Positions 43,930-51,184 of a DNA stretch of 64,000 bases are shown here, one piece after another. Positions within the stretch are counted from its first letter, which is position 1. The number at the start of each line of letters is the position of its first letter. The DNA comes from Deltaproteobacteria bacterium. GTDB taxonomy: Bacteria > Desulfobacterota > Desulfomonilia > UBA1062. The DNA lies in the NCBI GenBank assembly GCA_018434685.1, contig JAHDOV010000027.1:1-64000 (forward strand). Direction: 5' to 3'. The translations under genes and the position numbers were made by a program. Below the pieces are notes generated by a model. That model ran no database searches. It saw nothing but the letters and a program-made list of their open reading frames with translations, and was not told where the DNA came from.

Positions 43930-44237
43930 ATGATCGCCCGGGCGGATTTCTCTGGGATAAGGCCCCTTCTTTCCTGTGCCCCGATGCTGTTCGTGGCCTC
44001 GGGCGGTTATGGACAAAAAGGTTCCGCATACAGCCACGGCACCGTACCCTCTATTGATTATTCACCGACCGGGCATATATTTTAGGGAAACAGGAGTAAG
44101 GTGACAGGATTCACAACGACAGTAACCTGTCTCCAATACATATTTTCGCCTGTTCATGCTTTGTTGCGGCCCGAAGGCCTTGACGGCCGGGGAATAACCA
44201 TGGTGGCCGTGAAGAGACAATGTCCTGGAGGGGAACA
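43930..44237. other. intergenic region, nothing distinctive
   Basis: About 310 bp between the lipoprotein gene and the UspA gene. I see no gene, RNA or clear promoter. GGAGGGG near 44227 is the UspA ribosome site. Confidence 0.4.
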
Positions 44238-44669
44238 ATGTTTGAGAGAATTCTTTACCCTACGGATTTCTCCGATGTTTCGAAGAAGGTACTTGACTGT
44301 GTGAAAGAACTGCGGAAATCGGGCACGCAGGAGGTGGTGATCCTCCACGTGATCGACCAGAAGCAACTCGATTTCATGTTCTACGACACCGTGAAATCCC
44401 TCGATACCGAGGCCGAACTTCATCGACGGGCCCAGGAGGACATGAGGCCCATCGTGGATGAATTGAACCGGTGGGGCTTGACCACCAAGGTGAGAACCGA
44501 GACTGCCGATCCGTTCAGGGAGATCGTGCGCATCGAAGAGGAGGAGGGGGTATCTCTCATCGTCATCGGTTCTCACGGAAAGAGCAACCTGGAAGAGATG
44601 CTGCTGGGTTCGGTGTCGGAAAAGGTTGTGAGAAAGGCCAGGGGGCCGGTGCTCGTGGTGAAGAGGTAG
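44238..44669 (+). CDS. universal stress protein (UspA family)
   Basis: A 143-residue UspA-fold protein. The ATP-binding motif is GSHGKSNLEEMLLGSVSEKVVRKARGPVLVV (G2xG9GS type, residues about 112-142). The N-terminus is MFERILYPTDFSDVSKK. It closely resembles the UspA gene at 55881-56318. Probably a stress-induced nucleotide-binding regulator. Confidence 0.93.
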   Translation: MFERILYPTDFSDVSKKVLDCVKELRKSGTQEVVILHVIDQKQLDFMFYDTVKSLDTEAELHRRAQEDMRPIVDELNRWGLTTKVRTETADPFREIVRIEEEEGVSLIVIGSHGKSNLEEMLLGSVSEKVVRKARGPVLVVKR

Positions 44670-44692
44670 CTTAAGGGTTGAAAGATGCACTG

Positions 44693-45433
44693 ATGAATCT
44701 CTCATCATGGGTGCTCATTGTGCTGCTGCTGCCCATACTCCTCGTGCAGGGTCTCTGGGTAAAGCTCCGTACGCCGATCCTGCCGGAGGCCACGGGCGAT
44801 TCATGGGGGATCGTAGAGGGAGAGGGAGAATCGCTCCATCTGCTCGTGCTCGGTGAGTCCACGGTGGCGGGCGTCGGCGTGGATACCCGTGATCAGGCCA
44901 TTGCCTGCCGGACAGCAACGGCCGTGGGAAAGACCATGGCCCGCCCGGTGAGGTGGCATGCCGTGGGCCGGATCGGCATGATGGTGCATCAGCTGCGCAG
45001 AGAGTATCTCGGCGGCGTGGCATGCCTTTCGCCGGACCTCATCATGATCTGTGTGGGGGTGAACGATGTCCTTCACCTGCGCAGCCCCAAGAGGTATGCA
45101 CGGGAACTGCGCGGCCTCATCGCAGACCTTCGCGAACTGTTCGGAGACATACCCGTCATGATCGCCGGGATAGCGCCGCTCGGTCTATTTCCCGCCATAC
45201 CCCAGCCGCTTCGATACATACTGGGCCTGCGGGCCAGGGTGCTCGACAGGGCCGCAGGGCGGCTCACAAGATCACTCTACAGGACAAGCCACTGCCCCAC
45301 GCCTGCGCCGGCAGACCTGATACGGGCATTGTTTGCCGGTGACGGGTTTCACCCGAATACTTTAGGCTACGCCCTCATGAGTGATCTCCTCGGGAACTGT
45401 GCGGTTCACTGTCTCAGGCAGGACAAGACCTGA
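44693..45433 (+). CDS. SGNH/GDSL-type hydrolase
   Basis: A 246-residue membrane-anchored esterase or lipase-like protein. One N-terminal membrane segment (SSWVLIVLLLPILLVQGLW) precedes block I LGESTVAG (GDSL-type Ser), block III GVNDV and block V DGFHPNTLGY, which carries the catalytic Asp and His. Likely facing the periplasm. The start is uncertain: ATG 44693 is used, with a TTG at 44678 also open. Confidence 0.82.
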   Translation: MNLSSWVLIVLLLPILLVQGLWVKLRTPILPEATGDSWGIVEGEGESLHLLVLGESTVAGVGVDTRDQAIACRTATAVGKTMARPVRWHAVGRIGMMVHQLRREYLGGVACLSPDLIMICVGVNDVLHLRSPKRYARELRGLIADLRELFGDIPVMIAGIAPLGLFPAIPQPLRYILGLRARVLDRAAGRLTRSLYRTSHCPTPAPADLIRALFAGDGFHPNTLGYALMSDLLGNCAVHCLRQDKT

Positions 45434-45566
45434 TCTTTGATCATCGGTTCTGGCAGGGAAGGCAAAGATGTGATACCTCAATGTCCTGGGAGATGAGAGA
45501 GAGCCGTGTGACGGGATCTCCCGGGTTGTTCATCTCCACACATCTGCCGGAGAGAGGGGTCGGTCA

Positions 45567-46064
45567 GTGGGGTATCTGGACAGGGAACCGAAGATCGGAA
45601 AAGATGTCTTTATTGCACCGGGGGCTGTGGTCCTGGGCGATGTCGAGATTGGTGACGGCTCGAGTATCTGGTATGGGGCCGTGGTGCGAGGGGATCAGGC
45701 CAAAATCCGTATCGGGAGCAACACCAACATACAGGACAACTGCACGCTTCATGCAGATCCGCCGAGCCCGCTCACCATCGGTGACAACGTGACGGTGGGG
45801 CACAATGCGGTCCTCCATGGGTGCACCATAGAGGATGACTGTCTCATCGGGATCGGCTCCATAATCCTCAATGATGCCCATATAAAGGCAGGCTCCATTG
45901 TCGCCTCCGGCACGGTGGTGAAGGAAGGGCAGGTGGTGGGCCCGAAACAGCTTGTGGCAGGTATCCCTGCTGTGGTGAAGAAAGAGCTCGGTGCAGCGGA
46001 TGTGGAGAAGAACAGGGACAATGCACGAACCTATTGCCTGCTCGCTCAGAAACACCGGTCATAG
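45567..46064 (+). CDS. gamma-class carbonic anhydrase family protein
   Basis: A 165-residue left-handed beta-helix protein. Hexapeptide turns run through residues 10-130, and the metal-ligand His lie in LHAD (near 62) and GHNAVLHG (near 78-85). It interconverts CO2 and bicarbonate, or is a related metal-binding homologue (YrdA/PaaY). The GTG start follows GAGAGAGGGG by about seven bases. Confidence 0.9.
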   Translation: MGYLDREPKIGKDVFIAPGAVVLGDVEIGDGSSIWYGAVVRGDQAKIRIGSNTNIQDNCTLHADPPSPLTIGDNVTVGHNAVLHGCTIEDDCLIGIGSIILNDAHIKAGSIVASGTVVKEGQVVGPKQLVAGIPAVVKKELGAADVEKNRDNARTYCLLAQKHRS

Positions 46065-46093
46065 GGGGGCATGCATGGAAAAGGAGGCAGGCC

Positions 46094-47266
46094 ATTTCAT
46101 TTGATTTTGACACACCGGTGAGCAGGGTCGGCACTGCGAGCCTCAAGTGGGATAAGTATAAGGGCAGCGATGTCATACCGCTGTGGGTTGCCGACATGGA
46201 TTTTGTATCTCCCCCGGCAATACTCGAAGCCCTCAAAAAGCGCGTGGATCACGGGGTGTTCGGCTACACCGTGACCCCTGAAGAGCTCTCGGAAACCATC
46301 ATCGCGATGCTGTGGCAGGAATATGCGTGGTCTGTGGAGCCCGATTGGATTGTCTGGCTGCCGGGGCTGGTTACGGGGCTCAACGTGATGTGCCGCAGCG
46401 TGGGCCGCGGCGGTGACGAGGTGATGACCGCGGTGCCAGTGTATCCCCCGTTTCTGAGCGCGCCGGAATTTTCCCGCAGGGGATGTGTGACCACGCCCCT
46501 TGTCGAGGAGGACGGACGCTTCGTATTCGATTTCGACAACCTCAAGGATTCCATCACCTCCCGCACACGGCTCTTTCTGCTGTGCAACCCGCACAACCCG
46601 GCCGGCCGTGTCTTTACCGTAGACGAGCTCCTGAAACTTGCGGAGATCTGTGAACACGACGAGATGGTGATCTGCTCGGACGAGATACACTGCGGTCTCG
46701 TTCTGGACCGTGAGAAGCGGCATATTCCCATAGCCACCCTGGGGGAGGACATTGCCCGCCGTACCGTGACGCTCATGGCGCCGAGCAAGACGTTCAATAT
46801 CCCGGGGCTCGGATGTTCGTTTGCCGTTATTCCCGGGCAGGGGCTGAGGAAGGCGTTTCTCAGAGAGATGGAGGGGATCGTGCCCCATGTGAATACTCTC
46901 GGGTACACGGCCGCGCTCGCAGCATACCGGCACGGGAAGGCCTGGCACGAGGAACTGCTCGAATACCTCCGGGAGAACCGCGATGTGGTTGAATGCGCCG
47001 TTGAAGCCATGCCGGGGCTTTCCATGACCCACGTGGAGGCAACCTACCTTGCATGGATCGATGTGCGGGGGACCGGGCTTGCCGATCCCGTGGGGTTCTT
47101 CGAGGAAGCCGGGGTTGGACTGTCGGACGGGGCATACTTCGGGGGTCCGGGGTATGTCAGGCTCAATTTCGGTTGTGCCCGGTCCACCCTGGCAGAGGCC
47201 CTGGCGAGGATGGAACGTGCACTGCAGGGCTTAGAGGGGACACCGGTGAGGGGCCTGGAGAAATGA
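46094..47266 (+). CDS. PatB/MalY-type PLP aminotransferase / C-S lyase
   Basis: A 390-residue fold-type I PLP enzyme, probably cystathionine beta-lyase or a related C-S lyase. The start region reads FDFDTPVSRVGTASLKWD, the PLP phosphate and ring contacts include NPHNPAGRVF and SDEIHCGL, and the PLP Lys lies in APSKTFNIPGL. Homologues start with Met just before FDFDTP. Here the codon at that position is ATT (46094-46096), six bases after AAGGAGG, with no ATG/GTG/TTG suitably placed. A rare ATT start, or a sequence error, is implied. Confidence 0.85.
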   Translation: MSFDFDTPVSRVGTASLKWDKYKGSDVIPLWVADMDFVSPPAILEALKKRVDHGVFGYTVTPEELSETIIAMLWQEYAWSVEPDWIVWLPGLVTGLNVMCRSVGRGGDEVMTAVPVYPPFLSAPEFSRRGCVTTPLVEEDGRFVFDFDNLKDSITSRTRLFLLCNPHNPAGRVFTVDELLKLAEICEHDEMVICSDEIHCGLVLDREKRHIPIATLGEDIARRTVTLMAPSKTFNIPGLGCSFAVIPGQGLRKAFLREMEGIVPHVNTLGYTAALAAYRHGKAWHEELLEYLRENRDVVECAVEAMPGLSMTHVEATYLAWIDVRGTGLADPVGFFEEAGVGLSDGAYFGGPGYVRLNFGCARSTLAEALARMERALQGLEGTPVRGLEK

Positions 47267-47394
47267 ACGGGCATGTCGGTGCGTTCACAGGATTCAGGTG
47301 AGAATTCAGCATTTCTGGGAAAATACCGAAGAAAGCTTGTATGAGATTGCCTATTTCTGATACATGAACACTTATCAAGCAACAGGAGATCCGT

Positions 47395-48594
47395 ATGCTC
47401 ACACAAAAGCATCTTGAACGCTACGCCGATGTTCTCTTATGGGGCCTCAAGACAGCCAGGGCAGGGAAATTCAAGAAAGATGACATTGTCCTTCTCCGGT
47501 ACGACTTGTCTGCCCTCGGCCTTGCGGAGGTGATCTATCCGCGTCTCCTGGACATGGGAATATGCCCGGTTGTCCGGGCCGGCCTGAGCGAGCCCATGGA
47601 ACAGGCATTTTACGAGAGATCAGGTCCGAAACAGCTCGTTTTCAAGACCCCGGGTGACCAGGAACTCTTCAGCACCCTCAACGGGAGCATCTCGCTGCGG
47701 GGACCGAATTCCATTACCCACCTCGGGGGCGTGGATCCCGGCAGGATAGGACAGGCAGCTGTTGCGAGAAAATACCTGAACGATATCCTCGATGTCCGGG
47801 AAGCGGAAGGGTTGTTCGGCTGGACCCTGTGCGTCTATCCCACCGAGGAACTCGCCAGGCACGCCAATCTCTCCATCGATGAATACAGCGACCAGATCAT
47901 AAAGGCGTGCTTCCTGTACAAGAAAGATCCGGTTTCTCTCTGGCAGGAGATATTCAAGAACGCGCAGTCCATCAAGAGGTGGCTCAACGGCATGAAGGTG
48001 AAGTTCTACAAGGTTGAATCGAACAATATCGACCTGGAGATATTCCCGGGCGAATGCAGGAAATGGATTGGCATCTCCGGGCATAACATACCAAGTTTCG
48101 AGTTGTTTCTTTCGCCCGACTGGCGAGGCACGAACGGCATCTACTATGCGGATCAGCCCACGTACAGGAGCGGCAACTTTGCCCGCGGAGTCCGTCTTGA
48201 GTTCAGGAACGGCTCGGTGATCAAGGTGGATGCAGAGGTGGGGCAGGATTTCGTGAGGAAACAGCTCGAGATGGACGAGGGGGCGAACAAGCTGGGAGAG
48301 TTCTCGCTGACCGACAAGCGGTTCTCAAAGATAAACAAGTTCATGGCCAACACCCTCTTCGACGAAAACTATGGCGGGAACAGCGGAAACTGCCATATCG
48401 CCCTGGGCGCATCGTATTCGGATACCTATGAGGGAAATCCCGCTGAACTGACAAAAGAAAAGAAGGTCAAGCTCGGGTTCAACGATTCAGCCCTGCACTG
48501 GGATCTGGTGAATACCGAAAAGAAACGGGTTACGGCCTATCTCGCTAACGGCAAGAAAAAGACCATCTACGAAAACGGCATGTTCGCCTGTTAA
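47395..48594 (+). CDS. M29-family aminopeptidase
   Basis: A 399-residue metallo-aminopeptidase of the AmpS/AmpT (M29) type, removing N-terminal residues from peptides in the cytoplasm. Matching segments are ISGHNIPSFELFLSPDWRGTNG (near residue 225-245), GVRLEFRNGSVIKVDAE, LGEFSLTD, the metal-site region NTLFDENYGGNSGNCHIALG, and DLVNTEKKRVTAYLANGKKKTIYENG at the end. It stands alone in its transcription unit. Confidence 0.9.
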   Translation: MLTQKHLERYADVLLWGLKTARAGKFKKDDIVLLRYDLSALGLAEVIYPRLLDMGICPVVRAGLSEPMEQAFYERSGPKQLVFKTPGDQELFSTLNGSISLRGPNSITHLGGVDPGRIGQAAVARKYLNDILDVREAEGLFGWTLCVYPTEELARHANLSIDEYSDQIIKACFLYKKDPVSLWQEIFKNAQSIKRWLNGMKVKFYKVESNNIDLEIFPGECRKWIGISGHNIPSFELFLSPDWRGTNGIYYADQPTYRSGNFARGVRLEFRNGSVIKVDAEVGQDFVRKQLEMDEGANKLGEFSLTDKRFSKINKFMANTLFDENYGGNSGNCHIALGASYSDTYEGNPAELTKEKKVKLGFNDSALHWDLVNTEKKRVTAYLANGKKKTIYENGMFAC

Positions 48595-48833
48595 GGCAGG
48601 TGCCGGGGAAGCTGTGACCTGAGACGAGAACACCCTGCGGTTCTGATCCGGGAATAGATACGATAAAGGCCTTGTGCCCGGACTGGGAACCCTCTTCAGC
48701 CATACACATCCGCCGGTGACAGAAAACATATTGCCAACACGGGTAATATTCTCTAACATAGTAAGTCCTCATTGCTTGAAGCCATCATGAACTGTCTCAG
48801 TGTAATCATGGATTATGATTATTGGAGATGCAT

Positions 48834-49766
48834 ATGGCACAACCCCCGTATGAAGATCTCGAACAGAGAGTCAGGGACCTGGAGGCTGAAACACGCAGAC
48901 TCCGGCAGGTCGAACATGAATTGTACCAGGACCATGAAAGGTACCGCATTCATTTCACCCTTACCAACGATGTGATCTACTCGCTCGATCCGGAATTCAG
49001 GGTGTTGAGCGTCTCTCCGAGTGCTGAAAAGATGCTGGGATACAGGCCCGAGGAGTTGATCGGGCGGCCGTTCCAGGAACTGAACGTATTGGCTCCCGAG
49101 TACCTGGAGCGGGCAGCCTCCGATGTGTTCAAGGTGCTGTCCGGGAAAAAGATCGATGCGACTGTGTATCAGTTCATCGCCAGGGACGGAAGGAGGATCT
49201 TCGGGGAGGTCAGCGGCGTGCCCCTGGTCCACGACGGCAAAGCCGTGGCTGTCGTGTCGGTGGCCCGTGACATCACCGAGCGGAAACAGTTTGAAGATGT
49301 ATTGTGCAGCAAGGAAAAAGAGCTGGAGGTGCGGAAGAGGCATCTCGAGGAAGTGAATACCGCACTGAAGGTGCTGCTCGATCACCGGGAAGAGGAAAAG
49401 AAAAAGGCCCAGGATGATCTCGTATCAACGGTGGAAAAATTGATCTGCCCGTATCTGGAAAAGATGGAGACAGCCGGCCTGACCGACGAAGGAAAGGTCT
49501 ACCTCGATATCCTCAGGACCAATCTCGAGGAAATGATCTCACCGTACATGAGGGGGAATTCCCGGCAGTACCAGCACCTGACCCCGACCGAGATCCAGAT
49601 AGCCGACCTTGTCAAACAGGGGAAAACCACCAAGGAGATTGCCTGCATCGCCAATGTCTCATTGCATGCAGTATCGTTCCACCGGGCAAATATCCGGAAG
49701 AAACTGGGCCTGCTCCATGCCAAGACGAACCTGAGGTCGTACCTTCACTGCGCCGACCACCCCTGA
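48834..49766 (+). CDS. PAS-LuxR transcriptional regulator
   Basis: A 310-residue one-component regulator. An N-terminal coiled coil (PYEDLEQRVRDLEAETRRLR) is followed by a PAS domain (about residues 30-150, ending VARDITERKQFEDVL), a second coiled coil, and a LuxR-type helix-turn-helix (LTPTEIQIADLVKQGKTTKEIACIANVSLHAV, residues about 245-278). No receiver or kinase is adjacent. Its target is unknown; the minus-strand surface genes lie convergently downstream. Confidence 0.9.
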   Translation: MAQPPYEDLEQRVRDLEAETRRLRQVEHELYQDHERYRIHFTLTNDVIYSLDPEFRVLSVSPSAEKMLGYRPEELIGRPFQELNVLAPEYLERAASDVFKVLSGKKIDATVYQFIARDGRRIFGEVSGVPLVHDGKAVAVVSVARDITERKQFEDVLCSKEKELEVRKRHLEEVNTALKVLLDHREEEKKKAQDDLVSTVEKLICPYLEKMETAGLTDEGKVYLDILRTNLEEMISPYMRGNSRQYQHLTPTEIQIADLVKQGKTTKEIACIANVSLHAVSFHRANIRKKLGLLHAKTNLRSYLHCADHP

Positions 49767-49880
49767 TCACCAGAATAGTAGGTGAATCCTACAAATATCC
49801 TCCTGGTTTTTTAGCATTCAATTGTATGCGGAATATGGCATAGTAGCGCGGTAAGGGAGGTCTCAGACACACTTGTTGTG

Positions 49881-49930
49881 GGGCTTCATTGCCGTCCCCC
49901 AAGGGCAATGAAGCCCTTCCCTTCTCTTTC
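49881..49930. terminator. bidirectional hairpin between convergent genes
   Basis: GGGCTTCATTGCC (49881-49893) pairs perfectly with GGCAATGAAGCCC (49904-49916), followed on the plus strand by a pyrimidine tract TTCCCTTCTCTTTC. It lies between the convergent LuxR-type gene (ends 49766) and the beta-barrel gene (ends 50009). Confidence 0.65.
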
Positions 49931-50008
49931 GCACCCCTTAAAGGCGCACGATCCGGGTCAGGCGCTTGTCCCTCCACCCGGGCATCGCTACTGATATGGG
50001 CAGGAGAA

Positions 50009-51136
50009 TCAGAAGGTGCAGCTTATGGTTCCTCCGAGGGAGAACCCGGTATATTGCAGGTCTTCGAGCGGGTGATACCAGTTCTTCTCATCGTCCATGT
50101 AGAATCCTCTGAAGGTCAGTGCCCCGGTTATATCCGGCCGGAATGATCTTGTCATGCCGCACCCAAGGGTGATTTTCTGCCGGGTCCCGATATAGTAGGG
50201 TGATGCGGAAGGATACTCGTTGCTGTCGATCCAGAGGATCTGCAGACCTGCCTGCAGTGTTGTCTCATCGGTCATGAAATACCGGTAGGTGAGATCTCCG
50301 ATCCATTCATCCCCATGGCTGTTGTATTTTTCTGTGGGCAGGCCGGCGCCGTCGGTGATCTTGCTCTTGTCCCTGAAGATGCTCATCAGGTTGAAGTCCA
50401 GGTCCCACATGGACCGGTCATACCCGGCACCGAACCCGATGAGCCAGACAGTGCCTTCCTGGTAGAATTCGTTGCCATCCGCTTCATCTTTGCCATAGGA
50501 AAGATATTCGCCGAACACCCTGGCCTGCCACGTGGTCGAAAGATCGTGGCGGATCTCGAAGGTCGTGCTGAAGATGTCCCCGGGGTCGTAGTCCTGCACG
50601 TCAGTGCTGTAGTCGTACTTGTCCCGCCAGGTATATCCCAGGCCGATCCCGGCCACCCAGTCCTCCCACTGCCTGGTGATGACGATGGTTGGGTTGACGT
50701 TCAGACCTTCTCCGAAGGTGGTGATGGAGATGAGGTCCGGCGGCAGGACGAGAGCGAGTTCGCTTTGCCTGAGATCCGTGTAGCCGGTGGGGAGGTTGAA
50801 GCCCAGGCCAAAGAGCAGGTCGAAGTCGTACTGATCCAGCAGTTCATAGGAAAGATTCACCTTGGTATCGGTAAAGTTGCTGAGAGACTCTTTCTGCCCC
50901 CCTGACAGATCAACCTCTGTGTAGGCATACGAGCCGAGGACCCGCAAAGATATATCGTTGATTTTAGTTCCGACTTCAATGGGGAGGTAAAACTGCATGC
51001 CGCTGTCATCCTCATCGCTCGCCCAGAAGTCATAGTGGAACCCGGTCTGGAAGTACGAATCAGCTGCATGGCTGTTCATTGGCCAGGCCAGCATGACCAG
51101 TGCTACGATGATGACCGATGATAGAATCCTTTTCAC
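50009..51136 (-). CDS. outer-membrane beta-barrel protein
   Basis: A 375-residue exported protein with a signal peptide (KRILSSVIIVALVMLAWPMNSHAA). The mature part alternates amphipathic strands (GSYAYTEVDLSG; IGFGAGYDRSMWDLDFNLMS) and ends with a C-terminal Phe (ISCTF), as outer-membrane barrels do. It has no recognised family. The GTG at 51136 follows GAGGAG; an upstream ATG at 51181 would add 15 residues. It is the last gene of a three-gene minus-strand cluster with a repeat lipoprotein and a CsgG-like protein. Confidence 0.8.
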   Translation of the reverse strand: MKRILSSVIIVALVMLAWPMNSHAADSYFQTGFHYDFWASDEDDSGMQFYLPIEVGTKINDISLRVLGSYAYTEVDLSGGQKESLSNFTDTKVNLSYELLDQYDFDLLFGLGFNLPTGYTDLRQSELALVLPPDLISITTFGEGLNVNPTIVITRQWEDWVAGIGLGYTWRDKYDYSTDVQDYDPGDIFSTTFEIRHDLSTTWQARVFGEYLSYGKDEADGNEFYQEGTVWLIGFGAGYDRSMWDLDFNLMSIFRDKSKITDGAGLPTEKYNSHGDEWIGDLTYRYFMTDETTLQAGLQILWIDSNEYPSASPYYIGTRQKITLGCGMTRSFRPDITGALTFRGFYMDDEKNWYHPLEDLQYTGFSLGGTISCTF

Positions 51137-51184
51137 CGCTACTGTTCTCCTCAACCCCTGCGGGACCGAGCTGTTTTTCATCCC

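Noticed and set aside
49769-49816. ACCAG...CTGGTTTTTT stem as a terminator after the PAS-LuxR gene
   Set aside because: The outer stem is only five pairs around a long loop. The perfect 13-bp hairpin at 49881 is a much better terminator candidate.
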